DNA from: Jiangella muralis
Lineage (GTDB): Bacteria > Actinomycetota > Actinomycetes > Jiangellales > Jiangellaceae
Direction: 5' to 3'
NCBI RefSeq assembly: GCF_001270745.1
Contig: NZ_KQ434757.1
Coordinates: forward strand, 124,001-188,000
DNA length: 64,000 nucleotides
Shown piece by piece: positions 45,301-53,572 of this stretch (position 1 is the first letter of the stretch; the number at the start of each line of letters is the position of its first letter). Made by a program: the position numbers and the translations under genes. The notes beneath the pieces were generated by a model that saw only the letters and a list, made by a program, of their open reading frames with translations, was not told the DNA's origin and did not search any database.

Positions 45301-46078
45301 GGTGCGCGGGCTGCTGGCGCTGGATACGTCGACGCCGGTGCGGCCCGACGCCGTCCCCGTCGACGCGATCGCCGGTGACCTCCGGTTCGAGCAGGTCCGG
45401 CTGCGCTACGCCAGCGCCGCCACCGACGCCGTCCGCGACATCGACCTGCACGTGCCGGCCGGCCAGCGGGTCGCGTTCGTCGGGCGCACCGGCGCCGGCA
45501 AGTCGACGCTGTCGAAGTTGGTCGCCCGGTTCTACGACCCCACCGACGGCCGCGTGCTGGTCGACGGCCGGCCGCTCGACGACCTGGACGTCACCAGCTA
45601 CCGGCGGCACCTGGGGTACGTGCCGCAGGAACCGTTCCTGTTCTCACGCACCATCCGCGACAACATCGCCTACGCACGGCCGGACGCCAGCGACGCCGAG
45701 GTCGAGGCGGCCGCCCGCGCCGTCGGGGCGCACGAGTTCGTCACCCGGCTGCCGGGCGGCTACCACCACGTGGTGGCCGAGCGGGGGCGGTCGCTGTCGG
45801 CCGGCCAGCGGCAACTGGTGTGCCTGGCCCGGGCGCTGCTCGGCGACCCGTCGATCCTCATCCTCGACGAGGCGACGTCGAACCTCGACCTCGCCAGCGA
45901 ACGGAAGGTCAACCAGGCCATGCGCGTGGCGTCGGCCGGCCGCACCACCATCGTCGTCACGCACCGGCCACAGTCACTGCACTGGGTCGACCGCGTCGTC
46001 GAGGTGGCGGACGGCCGCATCGCCACCGACGAGCCGGCCCCGAGGTACGTGGAGCGGGTGTTGACCAGAGCGAGCTGA
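42362..46078 (+). CDS. Single-chain asymmetric ABC exporter (TMD-NBD-TMD-NBD)
   Basis: About 1238 residues holding two complete ABC exporter halves. NBD1 has Walker A GPSGCGKST (about 400), signature LSGGQRQRVALARALL, but Walker B ILLLDDATSSVD carries Asp where the catalytic Glu belongs, and the switch is VAYRES with Tyr for His. NBD2 is canonical in Walker A GRTGAGKST (about 1040), ILILDEATSNLD and VTHRPQS, with signature LSAGQ. This is the asymmetry of heterodimeric multidrug exporters (BmrCD, TM287/288), fused in one protein. GTG at 42362 follows GGGAG; a GTG at 42326 is possible. Confidence 0.92.
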   Translation: MPSRTASARPSAQTAKPSTPPLAAASAEPSQPPGTFRRLAPYLLRHRGTLIISVVVALAWAVTVAAVPVTQGRVVDDAITDRSAPLLPMILLLIGLAVARFFLSGWWRHVGGVTAFRIQDDLRRDVYDTLQRLDFTGHAQLQSGQLVSRISGDLRYVHMLLSWIPQVAATLLSSLLAVVVMFTLSPLIAALVVAVIVVVFAVTNRQRRQVYAAGWDAQDREAEMTSRVEEAVTGVRVVRAFGQQPAETERLHGALLDMFRARVRAVRLRAPFIASLQGAPLFGQVLVLLAGGLLVIQGQLTIGVFLACTGYLAELIGAARVAGMVLTNAPLCKASTERVGELLDLRAEITEPLRPVPADERGGAVSFHRVRFAYADGDGHQVLRHFSLEVRPGETVALVGPSGCGKSTALSMLPRFFDTDAGTVTVDGIDVRRWSLPELRRRIGVVFENSFLFSDTIAANIAYGKPDASMDEIRTAARAAMADEFVDALPDGYDTVVGEQGITLSGGQRQRVALARALLAEPDILLLDDATSSVDVNVEERIHANLEPFLASRTVLLVAYRESTLRLADRVVLVDDGRVVDEGGHAELLERNALYRDLFGDGPGSDEHADDLMSHARAGRFEATASAWESRQDATGSLPSLHMTVPPAVAERIAALPPPADPPGVDLDRENSTRGPLRLASFLRPYVGGLLVGLALVVLEAAITLANPMLVQRAVDDGMRAGSESVLMWVCLGAAVLVGLLWLDQRTGFLWTTRSTERLLLAMRVRIFGQLQRLGIDFYDRTQAGRVMTRMTSDVDAIAQLFQVGLINAVVSVATFAGMTVVVVALDPMLALVVLGVVPFAAAVTWWYRRRASVAYDDARELLSTINADVQESMAGIRVTHAFRREAVNLERFADLGRQYVAASLRGLYATAVYVAAIELLSVLAIAAVLWVGAQRIEAGTLALGTLIAFLLYLAQVFAPIQQLSSVFDVYQRARTGLVRVRGLLALDTSTPVRPDAVPVDAIAGDLRFEQVRLRYASAATDAVRDIDLHVPAGQRVAFVGRTGAGKSTLSKLVARFYDPTDGRVLVDGRPLDDLDVTSYRRHLGYVPQEPFLFSRTIRDNIAYARPDASDAEVEAAARAVGAHEFVTRLPGGYHHVVAERGRSLSAGQRQLVCLARALLGDPSILILDEATSNLDLASERKVNQAMRVASAGRTTIVVTHRPQSLHWVDRVVEVADGRIATDEPAPRYVERVLTRAS

Positions 46079-46090
46079 GCGGGCTGATCA

Positions 46091-46122
46091 CCCGGCCGGC
46101 CGGGGTGGCCCGGCCGGCCGGG
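46091..46122. terminator. Bidirectional terminator
   Basis: Two identical 14-base blocks, CCCGGCCGGCCGGG (46091-46104 and 46109-46122), each self-complementary, pair around GTGG between the convergent ABC exporter and TIM-barrel genes. Confidence 0.85.
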
Positions 46123-46127
46123 GAGTC

Positions 46128-47414
46128 TCAGCGCGCCATGTTGGACATGTTCGTGCCGCTGATGATCGCGTGCCGCAACGAACGGCCCGGGTCACCGGCG
46201 CCGCCGGGCGCGGAGTCGTCCTCGTAGTTGGGGTTGTGGTAGCCGCGCGGGCGGTGCCGGCGGAAGATCGCGTCGTAGTCGATGTCGCTGCGGGGGTCGC
46301 CGAACGGGATCATCCGGTAGCCCTCGCCGACGCCGACCGGCTGGTCGTCGCGGCGGTCGCCGTCCTTGGCGTGGTAGAGCGGGTAGCGCAGCGGCTGCGC
46401 GGCGATCTGGTCGATCGGGCTGAAGATGCTCTCGCGGCGCTGGCCGTCCCAGTCGTAGTACCAGCGGAACCGGTGCTGCGCCGAGTGTGCCCAGTAGATG
46501 TCGATCTCGCAGTAGCATTTCGTGCTCGGCGTGATGTCCAGGTAGTACTGCATCCGGCGGATGCCGGACTCGCCGCGCACCATTTGCGGCTGCGGCAGTG
46601 GGTCGCCGGTCACCCGGTCGACCGTCACCTGCACCATCGGGCCGTCCTGCAGGAAGCCGTAGGCGTCGGCGTGGTTGTGCGGGTAGATCGAGATCCGCCA
46701 CTGCCGGCCGAGGTCGTTCAGGGCTTCCCACTTCTGCCCGGCGACGTCCCACGCCTCCTTCGCCCCGCTGCCGGTCGGGTCGCCGCCGGTGCCCATGTAG
46801 GGCATGCCCATGATCGAGGCGAACTCGAGTTCGATCTGGAAGCGGTCGTAGTCGTCGGCCGTCATGCCGCCGTTCGGGCCGCCCGGCCAGCTGTTCGGGA
46901 TGAAGCCGTGGTTGCCGATGGCCTCCAGCCCGGCCTCGTCGAGGAAGCCGCGCAGCGTCCGCGCGTAGTCCAGGTACGCGGGGAAGTTCTGCCGCAGCAG
47001 CGTGCTGCCCTGGGTGAGCGGCGGAACGTTGCCGCCCTGGTTGTCGGCGTGCTGGCCGTACCCGGCGAACTCGACCTGCTTGAAGCCGGCGTTCGCCAGG
47101 AACTGGAACACCTCGCGGAAGCCGCCGGGCAGCGCGACCGTCGGGCCGAGGTCGTTCGGGTCGGCCGGGAAGTTCGGGCCGCCGAGCTGGCCCATGGTCG
47201 GGGCGGGGTTGTTCCAGATGCCGCGCCGCGCGGTCGCGTCGCGTTGGGTGTACAGGATGGTGCCGCGCTTGCCCGGGGGCAGCAGCGGATTGGGCACGTT
47301 GCGCACCAGCGGACCGGCCAACGCCGGCGTGGCCGGCACGATGGCTGCTGCCGCGAGCGTGCCGGCGCTGATCGTCAGCAGCCGGCGCCGGCTCAACCTG
47401 TGTTCCTGAGCCAT
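46128..47414 (-). CDS. Tat-secreted TIM-barrel sugar isomerase/epimerase-like protein
   Basis: A 428-residue protein with a twin-arginine signal (SRRRLLTISAG) ending near TPALAG. The body matches the xylose-isomerase-like TIM barrel family (AP_endonuc_2): FREVFQFLANAGFKQVEFAGYG, GLEAIGNHGFIPNSW, ISIYPHNHADAYGF and a CYCEIDIYWAHSA segment with metal-type His/Glu/Asp residues. Export of a cofactor-bearing, pre-folded sugar enzyme fits Tat. ATG with GAGGAG 6 bases upstream. A LacI-type operator (47487-47497) lies ahead of it. The substrate is unknown. Confidence 0.85.
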   Translation of the reverse strand: MAQEHRLSRRRLLTISAGTLAAAAIVPATPALAGPLVRNVPNPLLPPGKRGTILYTQRDATARRGIWNNPAPTMGQLGGPNFPADPNDLGPTVALPGGFREVFQFLANAGFKQVEFAGYGQHADNQGGNVPPLTQGSTLLRQNFPAYLDYARTLRGFLDEAGLEAIGNHGFIPNSWPGGPNGGMTADDYDRFQIELEFASIMGMPYMGTGGDPTGSGAKEAWDVAGQKWEALNDLGRQWRISIYPHNHADAYGFLQDGPMVQVTVDRVTGDPLPQPQMVRGESGIRRMQYYLDITPSTKCYCEIDIYWAHSAQHRFRWYYDWDGQRRESIFSPIDQIAAQPLRYPLYHAKDGDRRDDQPVGVGEGYRMIPFGDPRSDIDYDAIFRRHRPRGYHNPNYEDDSAPGGAGDPGRSLRHAIISGTNMSNMAR

Positions 47415-47486
47415 GGTCGTCTCCTCGCTCCGTCGGAAGTGCGGGACCGTTGCTCGAGATGCTCACTCACCGGAGCTGGCTGCGGC

Positions 47487-47503
47487 CGAAACTTTCGACG
47501 AAA
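47487..47503. promoter_or_regulatory. LacI-type operator upstream of the TIM-barrel gene
   Basis: CGAAACTTTCG (47487-47497) is a perfect 11-base palindrome overlapping TTTCGACGAAA (47493-47503). CGAAAnTTTCG-type sites are known operators of LacI-family sugar regulators in Streptomyces and relatives. It lies about 75 bases before the gene start. Confidence 0.6.
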
Positions 47504-47636
47504 TGCGTGGAAAGCCGCCCCGATGCTGGGGAAACAGTAGCGGCATCCCGCCGTAACTTCGACCCTTCTAGATCGTGATTGTCCGGTTTGCGCCATGGCG
47601 ACGCCGTGCCCGCCGATCGCTGTGCCAAAGTGAGGC

Positions 47637-48008
47637 ATGCCGGTGCCCGCGCACGTCCGCCGTCAGTGCCAGGACCTCCTCGAGTCCGGCGAGGAGATCG
47701 GCTACCTGATCCCGGTCACCACGGTCTGGATCGGCAGCATGATGTCCGGTATCGACTGCTACATCGCGATCACCGACCGGCGCATCGCCGTCCTCACCGG
47801 TGGCCTGCTGCACCGCGGCCGGCCGACCGACGTGAACCTGCAGTACCCGCGCGCGACCCGGCTCGGGCCGGTCGAGTTCGTCCCGGCCCCGACGTTCCGA
47901 CTCGGGTCGCGCTCCTACGAGATCGAGGCCGAGTACGTGGCGGAGGTGCACGCCGCCGACGCCGAGCTGGACGGCCTGCTGCCGGAGGACCCGTTCCCGG
48001 ACGCCTGA
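47637..48008 (+). CDS. Small PH-like hypothetical protein
   Basis: A 123-residue soluble protein. The pattern GEEIGYLIPVTTVW, IAITDRRIAVLTGGLL and a string of short beta segments resembles bacterial PH-like domains in which a phrase like ITDRRI is common. ATG start, no clear ribosome site. It converges on the GntR gene with a 10-base gap. No function is known to me. Confidence 0.65.
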   Translation: MPVPAHVRRQCQDLLESGEEIGYLIPVTTVWIGSMMSGIDCYIAITDRRIAVLTGGLLHRGRPTDVNLQYPRATRLGPVEFVPAPTFRLGSRSYEIEAEYVAEVHAADAELDGLLPEDPFPDA

Positions 48009-48018
48009 CGCCGCGCGC

Positions 48019-48708
48019 TCAGCCGACGCGCGAGGCCTTGTAGAAGCCCTGGATGTGCTCGGCGACGAGCGCGGCGGCGAGGTCGCCGTCACCGTCGGCG
48101 ACGGCGGCGAGGACGGCGCGGTGCTGGGCGCGGAGCAGGGCGGCGACGGGGGCCCAGTCGGGCACGTGCGGCGCGGCCGCGATGACGTAGCCGTGAATGG
48201 CCTCGCGCAGCGACGCCATGATCGTCGACACCAGCACGTTGTCGGCGAGGCTGGCCAGTGCGACGTGGAACTCGGCGTCGAGGAGGTGGAACCGCTCGCG
48301 CGGGAGGTCCGGCTCGTCCATGGCGTCGAGCAGCTGCCGCGCCGCCGCGACCTGCGCCGGAGTGGCCCGTCCGGCCGCCTCGCGGACCGCCCACGACTCC
48401 AGGAGCACGCGGGTCTGGACGATGTCGCCCATCGGCAGGTGGCTGGTGGCGAGGTGCAGCCGCAGCGTGGCCGTCAGCGGCGAGCCGGGGTCGGCGACGA
48501 TGACGGCGCCGGCGTCGGGGCCGGAGCCGACCGCGGTGCGGACGACGCCCATGGCCTCGAGGACGCGGATCGCCTCGCGGACCGACGGCCGGCTGACGCC
48601 GAGCTCGCCGGCCAGCGCCCGTTCGCCGGGCAGGCGGTCACCCAGCCGCAGCTTCCCCGCCGCCAGGTCGGCCTCCACCTGACGGAGCACCAGCTCGTGG
48701 GTCCTCAT
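48019..48708 (-). CDS. FadR-subfamily GntR regulator of the lactate/fucose genes
   Basis: A 229-residue regulator: winged helix (about 5-68, PGERALAGELGVSRPSVREAIRVLEAMGV) and FCD ligand domain with HLLDAEFHVALASLADN and the histidine block RAQHRAVLAAV that usually binds a metal and a carboxylate ligand. The ATG at 48708 fits the family; the frame extends to 48759. It is divergent from lldD, and the 62-base gap contains a perfect 15-base operator. Homologues near lldD respond to L-lactate (LldR) or sugar acids. The same operator at the fucose genes suggests a joint regulon. Confidence 0.9.
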   Translation of the reverse strand: MRTHELVLRQVEADLAAGKLRLGDRLPGERALAGELGVSRPSVREAIRVLEAMGVVRTAVGSGPDAGAVIVADPGSPLTATLRLHLATSHLPMGDIVQTRVLLESWAVREAAGRATPAQVAAARQLLDAMDEPDLPRERFHLLDAEFHVALASLADNVLVSTIMASLREAIHGYVIAAAPHVPDWAPVAALLRAQHRAVLAAVADGDGDLAAALVAEHIQGFYKASRVG

Positions 48709-48730
48709 GCTCGGAACCCTACTGATACCT

Positions 48731-48745
48731 TGTGGTCTGACCACA
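48731..48745. promoter_or_regulatory. GntR operator between the regulator and lldD genes
   Basis: TGTGGTCTGACCACA is a perfect 15-base palindrome about a central T. Its inner 11 bases are identical to the site in the fucose gene promoter region at 16688-16698. Confidence 0.85.
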
Positions 48746-48770
48746 TGGCTGACGTCCACGGAGCCGCTCC

Positions 48771-49982
48771 ATGACCGACCGACAACTCCCCCGCTGGTCC
48801 GAGCTCAGGCCGCTGCTGCGCACGAAGCGGCCCACGCTGAACCCGACCGACCGCCGGCTGGCGAACGCGCTGACCATCGCCGACCTGCGGCGCATCGCCC
48901 GCATGCGCACGCCGCGGTCGGTGTTCGACTACACCGACGGCGCGGCGGAGGCCGAGATCAGCCTGCGCCGGGCCCGGTCGCTGTTCGCGAACCTGGAGTT
49001 CCGGCCGTCCGTCCTGCATGACGTGTCCGAGGTCGACACCACCACGTCGATGCTGGGCCGGCCGGCCGCACAGCCGTTCGCGTTCGCCCCGACCGGCTTC
49101 ACCCGGATGATGAACCACGAGGGCGAGAGCGCCGTGGCCCGGGTCGCCGAGCGCACCGGCATCCCGTACTCGCTGTCGACGATGGGCACGACGTCCATCG
49201 AGGACGTCGCCGCCGCGGCGCCGCGGGCGCGCAAATGGTTCCAGCTGTACGTGTGGAAGGACCGCTCGGCCGGCGAGGACCTGGTGAAGCGGGCCGCGAA
49301 CGCCGGCTTCGACGCGCTGATGCTCACCGTCGACGTGCCGGTGGCGGGAGCCCGGCTGCGCGACGTGCGCAACGGGTTCACCATCCCGCCGACGCTGACG
49401 GCGAAGACGGTGCTCGACGCCGCCGCGCACCCGGCCTGGTGGATGAACATGCTGACGACGAAGCCTCTGCAGTTCGCGTCGCTGACGTCGTGGAAGGGCA
49501 CCATCGCCGAACTGCTGGACATGCTGTTCGACCCGACGATGACCATCGACGACCTCGCCTGGCTGCGCTCGATCTGGTCCGGGCCGCTGATCGTCAAGGG
49601 CGTCCAGACCGTCGACGACGCGCAGCGGGTGGTCGACGCCGGGGCCGACGCGATCGTGCTGTCGAACCACGGCGGCCGCCAGCTGGACCGCGCGCCGGTG
49701 CCACTGCGGCTGCTGCCCGACGTGGCCGCGGCGGTCGGCGACCGCACCGAGATCTACCTCGACACCGGCATCACCAGCGGCGCGGACATCGTGGCGGCGA
49801 AGGCGCTGGGCGCCGACGCCTGCCTGGTCGGCCGCGCCTACCTGTACGGGCTGATGGCCGGCGGCGAGCGCGGCGTGGCCCGGGCCGCCGAGATCCTGAC
49901 GACCGAGGTCCGGCGCACCATGCAGCTGCTCGGCGCCCGTACCGTGGACGAGCTGAACCCCAGCCACGTCCGGCTCCCCTGA
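48771..49982 (+). CDS. lldD: FMN-dependent L-lactate dehydrogenase / 2-hydroxy-acid oxidase
   Basis: A 403-residue flavoprotein of the LldD/glycolate oxidase family: [13 protein letters not shown] at the start, [55 protein letters not shown] with the FMN-phosphate lysine, and the catalytic histidine in [10 protein letters not shown]. It oxidises L-lactate to pyruvate and feeds electrons to the respiratory chain. With the downstream FAH gene (27-base gap) it would consume the lactate released from the fucose pathway. It is divergent from its probable regulator. Confidence 0.92.
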   Translation: MTDRQLPRWSELRPLLRTKRPTLNPTDRRLANALTIADLRRIARMRTPRSVFDYTDGAAEAEISLRRARSLFANLEFRPSVLHDVSEVDTTTSMLGRPAAQPFAFAPTGFTRMMNHEGESAVARVAERTGIPYSLSTMGTTSIEDVAAAAPRARKWFQLYVWKDRSAGEDLVKRAANAGFDALMLTVDVPVAGARLRDVRNGFTIPPTLTAKTVLDAAAHPAWWMNMLTTKPLQFASLTSWKGTIAELLDMLFDPTMTIDDLAWLRSIWSGPLIVKGVQTVDDAQRVVDAGADAIVLSNHGGRQLDRAPVPLRLLPDVAAAVGDRTEIYLDTGITSGADIVAAKALGADACLVGRAYLYGLMAGGERGVARAAEILTTEVRRTMQLLGARTVDELNPSHVRLP

Positions 49983-50009
49983 TCCGCACACTCTTCACGA
50001 GGAGACGAC

Positions 50010-50858
50010 ATGCAACTGATGCGCATCGGTGACCGGGGCGCTGAGCGTCCCGCCGTCCGCGCCGACGACGGCACGGTCTACGACCTGAGCGCGGTCACCG
50101 GCGACATCGACGGCGCGTTCCTGTCCGGCGACGGTGTCGCGCGGGCCCGCGCCGCACTCGCCGAGGGCGGGCTGCCGCAGCTGCCGGCGGGCGGGCGCGT
50201 CGGCGCCCCGATCGCGCGTCCCGGCAAGGTGGTCTGCATCGGGCTGAACTACCGCGACCACGCCGCCGAGACCGGCGCGGCGATCCCGCCGGAGCCGATC
50301 ATCTTCATGAAGGCGCCGAACACCGTCATCGGCCCGAACGACACCGTGCTGGTCCCGCGCGGCAGCGTGAAGACCGACTGGGAGGTCGAACTGGGCGTCG
50401 TCATCGGCCAGCAGGCCCGCTACCTCGACTCCCCCGAGGACGCGCTGGGCGTCATCGCCGGCTACGTCATCTCCAACGACGTCTCGGAGCGGGAGTTCCA
50501 GCTCGAGCGCGGCGGCCAGTGGGACAAGGGCAAGTCGTGCGAGACGTTCAACCCGCTCGGCCCGTGGCTGGTGCCGGCCGACGAGGTCGACGACCCCGGC
50601 AAGCTGGGGCTGCGGCTGTGGGTGAACGGCGAGCAGCGGCAGGACGGCACCACTGCCGACCTGATCTTCGGCATCGCGCACGTCGTCTGGTACCTGAGCC
50701 AGTTCATGGTGCTCGAGCCGGGCGACCTGGTGAACACCGGCACCCCCGCCGGAGTGGCGATGGGCCTGCCCGGCCAGCCCTACCTGCGGGCCGGCGACGT
50801 CGTGGAGCTGGAGATCGACGGGCTCGGCCGGCAGCGCCAGGTCTTCGCCGACGCGTAG
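50010..50858 (+). CDS. FAH-family hydrolase, probable 2,4-diketo-3-deoxy-L-fuconate hydrolase
   Basis: A 282-residue fumarylacetoacetate-hydrolase-fold enzyme: GKVVCIGLNYRDHAAETG, IIFMKAPNTVIGPND, the metal ligands in DWEVELGVVIG, and NDVSEREFQLERGGQWDKGKS, LNTGTPAGVAMG-like block near the C-terminus. Close relatives split diketo acids of deoxy sugars; the fuconate enzyme gives pyruvate and L-lactate. The link with lldD and with the fucose genes through a common operator supports this. Alternatives are fumarylpyruvate or acylpyruvate hydrolase. ATG follows GAGGAG by 7 bases. Confidence 0.88.
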   Translation: MQLMRIGDRGAERPAVRADDGTVYDLSAVTGDIDGAFLSGDGVARARAALAEGGLPQLPAGGRVGAPIARPGKVVCIGLNYRDHAAETGAAIPPEPIIFMKAPNTVIGPNDTVLVPRGSVKTDWEVELGVVIGQQARYLDSPEDALGVIAGYVISNDVSEREFQLERGGQWDKGKSCETFNPLGPWLVPADEVDDPGKLGLRLWVNGEQRQDGTTADLIFGIAHVVWYLSQFMVLEPGDLVNTGTPAGVAMGLPGQPYLRAGDVVELEIDGLGRQRQVFADA

Positions 50859-50884
50859 GTCACACCCGCTCCCGAGACACGCGA

Positions 50885-50916
50885 GGGGCCGGCCGCCTGA
50901 ACCAGGCGCCGGCCCC
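50885..50916 (+). terminator. Terminator of the lldD-FAH operon
   Basis: GGGGCCGGCCGCCTG (50885-50899) pairs with 50903-50916 around an AAC loop with one bulged base, 26 bases after the FAH stop. Confidence 0.85.
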
Positions 50917-50971
50917 TTCCCGCTTCACATCCTCCGTGCATCTCCGCGGTTGATGCGTTGACGACGTGTCG

Positions 50972-51307
50972 TCACCCGTGCGCGGACTCGTACTTCGCCA
51001 GGATGTCGGACGGGATACGGCCCCGGTCGGACACCTTCAGGCCCTGGTCGCGAGCCCATTCACGGATAGCCGTGGTGTCGGTGCGGCTGGCCCGCCCGCC
51101 GGTGGCGGCGGCTCGCCCGCGTCCCCGCCGTGCCGACGCCCGGCGGGCCGAGGCGACGTAGGGCGCCATGGCGTCGCGGAGCTTGCCGGCGTTCTTGGTC
51201 GACAGATCGATCTCGTACGTGGCTCCGTCCAAGGCGAAGCTCACGGTCTCGGTGGCTTCACCGCCATCGAGATCGTCGAGCAGAATCACCTGAACCTTTT
51301 GCGCCAT
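50972..51307 (-). CDS. lsr2: Lsr2 nucleoid-associated xenogeneic silencer
   Basis: A 111-residue histone-like protein. The N-terminal dimerisation domain reads MAQKVQVILLDDLDGGEA; a basic linker (SARRGRGRAAATGG) leads to the C-terminal AT-hook-like DNA-binding domain with IREWARDQGL and SDRGRIPSDILAKY, where RGR inserts in the minor groove. Lsr2 coats AT-rich, often foreign, DNA and silences it. It lies downstream of lysS as in mycobacteria, with one acetyltransferase gene between. ATG with AAGGA upstream. Confidence 0.97.
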   Translation of the reverse strand: MAQKVQVILLDDLDGGEATETVSFALDGATYEIDLSTKNAGKLRDAMAPYVASARRASARRGRGRAAATGGRASRTDTTAIREWARDQGLKVSDRGRIPSDILAKYESAHG

Positions 51308-51383
51308 CGTTGATCCTTCCTGCGGGGTTGAACTCGAAGATTAGGTATGCCGTCACTATTGTTACGCCTCAGTACACCGAATT

Positions 51384-51974
51384 TCAATTCGGCTGCCGCG
51401 AGTCGGCCTGGCCGATTTGTGGCGTGGTACCCATTCGACGAAGCATCCGCACGTTACCCAGAGTATTCGGCTTGACCCGGTCGAGGTCGAGGAACTCCGC
51501 AACACCTTCGTCCGCCGAGCGCAACAACTGTGCGTAGACGTCGGTGTCTACCGGGGTGCCTTGCACTCGCTCGAAACCGTGCCGCTCGAAGAAGTCGACC
51601 TCGAACGTGAGACAGAACACTCGTACGACCCCGAGTTCTTCGGCCACCCGAAGCAAGCGGGAGAGCAGTACGTGCCCGACACCGTGGCGACGCCATTCCG
51701 GCGCCACGGCGAGGGTGCGAACCTCCGCCAGATCCTCCCACATGACGTGCAACGCGCCACAGCCGATGACAGTGCCCACCGCGCTGCTCTCCGAAACCGT
51801 TTCGGCCACCCAGAACTCCTGGATGTCCTCGAATAGGGTCACGGTCTCTTTCGATAGCAGGATCCGCTGGGACGCGTAACCGTCGAGCAGTCCACGGATG
51901 TGCCGTACATCGGCGGTGCGGGCCCGCCGTACCCGATAGCGCTGTTCCGGCTCGTTATCGGCCGGCGCCGTCAT
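51384..51974 (-). CDS. GNAT acetyltransferase, N-acetylglutamate-synthase-like
   Basis: A 196-residue GNAT protein: RVRRARTADVRHIRGLLDGY at the start, VIGCGALHVMWEDLAEVRTLAV for the core strand, the acetyl-CoA loop PEWRRHGVGHVLLSRLL, and a C-terminal FFERHGFERV. The ArgA-like layout and the neighbours match the short actinobacterial amino-acid N-acetyltransferases (Rv2747 type) that make N-acetylglutamate for arginine synthesis. The ATG at 51974 overlaps the lysS stop by 4 bases. Specificity is by similarity only. Confidence 0.85.
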   Translation of the reverse strand: MTAPADNEPEQRYRVRRARTADVRHIRGLLDGYASQRILLSKETVTLFEDIQEFWVAETVSESSAVGTVIGCGALHVMWEDLAEVRTLAVAPEWRRHGVGHVLLSRLLRVAEELGVVRVFCLTFEVDFFERHGFERVQGTPVDTDVYAQLLRSADEGVAEFLDLDRVKPNTLGNVRMLRRMGTTPQIGQADSRQPN

Positions 51975-53467
51975 TCCGGCTTCACCAGCGGGAACAGGAT
52001 CGTCTCGCGAATGCCGGAGTCGGTGAGCAGGATCATCAGGCGGTCGATTCCCAGGCCCATGCCGCCGGTGGGCGGCATGCCGTATTCGAGCGAGCGCAGG
52101 AAGTCCTCGTCGAGCTGCATGGCCTCGGGATCGCCGGCCGCCGCCTTGAGCGACTGCGCGGTCAGCCGCTCGCGCTGCACCACGGGGTCGACCAGTTCGG
52201 AGTACGCGACGCCCATCTCGACCCCGCGGATGATGAGGTCCCACGCCTCGGCCAGCCGCGGGTCGTCGCGGTGCGGCCGGGCCAGCGGCCGGACCTCCTC
52301 CGGGTAGTCACGGACGAACGTGGGCGTCATGAACGTGTGCTCGGCCAGCTTCTCGAACAGCTCGAGCACGACCTCGCCGTGGCCCCACGACGGGTCCAGC
52401 CCGACCTCGTGCTTCTCGGCCAGCTCGCGCAGCCGCTCGACCGGAGTGTCGATGGTGACCTGCTCGCCGACGGCCCGCGAGACGGCCTCGTGCAGCGTGA
52501 CGTGTTGCCAGGGCGCCTCGAGGTCGATCTCGCCGCCGCGGCCGTCGGGCACCACCGTCCGGCCGACGGCGCGAGCGGCGTCGACGACGATCTCGCGGGT
52601 GAGCGCGGCCTGCGTGTCGTAGTCGCCGTACGCCTCATAGGACTCGAGCATGGTGAACTCGGGGCTGTGCGTGGAATCGATACCCTCGTTTCGAAAAACG
52701 CGGCCGATCTCGTACACCTTGTCGACGCCGCCGACGATGGCGCGCTTGAGGTACAGCTCGATGGCGATACGCAAAGTCATCGGAATGTCGAACGCATTGA
52801 GGTGCGTCCGGAATGGACGCGCCGTCGCGCCGCCGTGGACGAGCTGCAGAACCGGCGTCTCGACCTCGATGTAGCCGAGCCGATGCAGCGTTTCGCGAAC
52901 CGACCGGGTGACGACGGCGCGAGTTCGCACCATGTCACGGGCGTCCGGATTGACGATGAGGTCGACGTAACGCTGCCGGACCCGGGTTTCCTCATTCAAA
53001 TCCTTGTGCGCCACCGGCAGCGGTCGCAGCGCCTTGGAAAGCATGGTCCAGCGCTCGGCCGACACCGACAGCTCACCGCGCTTACTGACGATGACCTCGC
53101 CCTCGACGCCCACGTGATCGCCGATGTCGACCAGGTGCTTCCAGGAGGCCAGGCTCTCCTCACCGACGCGATCGAGCGAGAGCATGACCTGCAGTTCGGC
53201 ACCGTCGCCTTCACGCAGCCGGGCAAAACAGAGTTTGCCGGTGTTGCGCAGGAAGATCACCCGGCCCGCGACGGACGCGCGGTCGCCGGTTTCGGCGCCG
53301 GGGGGCAAGTCGGGATATGCCGCCCGCAGTGCCTCGAACGTGTGGCTGCGCGGGAATCCGAGACGATACGGCGGCTGCCCCGATGCGAGCAACTCCGCGC
53401 GCTTCTCGCGCCGGATGCGCAGTTGCTCGGGCAAATCCTGATCGTCGGTCGGCGGCTGTCCACTCAT
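51971..53467 (-). CDS. lysS: Lysyl-tRNA synthetase, class II
   Basis: A 498-residue class IIb synthetase: N-terminal OB-fold anticodon domain (ASVAGRVIFLRNTGKLCFARL), motif 2 in VYEIGRVFRNEGIDSTHSPEFT, and motif 3 in GMGLGIDRLMILLTD. The hinge RQRYVDLI is typical of LysRS. A TTG at 53476 extends the frame by three codons; the ATG at 53467 is more likely. The lysS-lsr2 linkage is as in M. tuberculosis. Synteny upstream, where panC-coaX genes would be near, is interrupted by four other elements here. Confidence 0.96.
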   Translation of the reverse strand: MSGQPPTDDQDLPEQLRIRREKRAELLASGQPPYRLGFPRSHTFEALRAAYPDLPPGAETGDRASVAGRVIFLRNTGKLCFARLREGDGAELQVMLSLDRVGEESLASWKHLVDIGDHVGVEGEVIVSKRGELSVSAERWTMLSKALRPLPVAHKDLNEETRVRQRYVDLIVNPDARDMVRTRAVVTRSVRETLHRLGYIEVETPVLQLVHGGATARPFRTHLNAFDIPMTLRIAIELYLKRAIVGGVDKVYEIGRVFRNEGIDSTHSPEFTMLESYEAYGDYDTQAALTREIVVDAARAVGRTVVPDGRGGEIDLEAPWQHVTLHEAVSRAVGEQVTIDTPVERLRELAEKHEVGLDPSWGHGEVVLELFEKLAEHTFMTPTFVRDYPEEVRPLARPHRDDPRLAEAWDLIIRGVEMGVAYSELVDPVVQRERLTAQSLKAAAGDPEAMQLDEDFLRSLEYGMPPTGGMGLGIDRLMILLTDSGIRETILFPLVKPE

Positions 53468-53572
53468 GAAGGACAAGCCTAGGCGGTACGCGTTCCCCGG
53501 CGTTCATGGGCAGGCGCGGAATGGTTGCCGCCGTTACCACGAACTGTCACCCTGGGTGTGGAGGTGAGGTCG

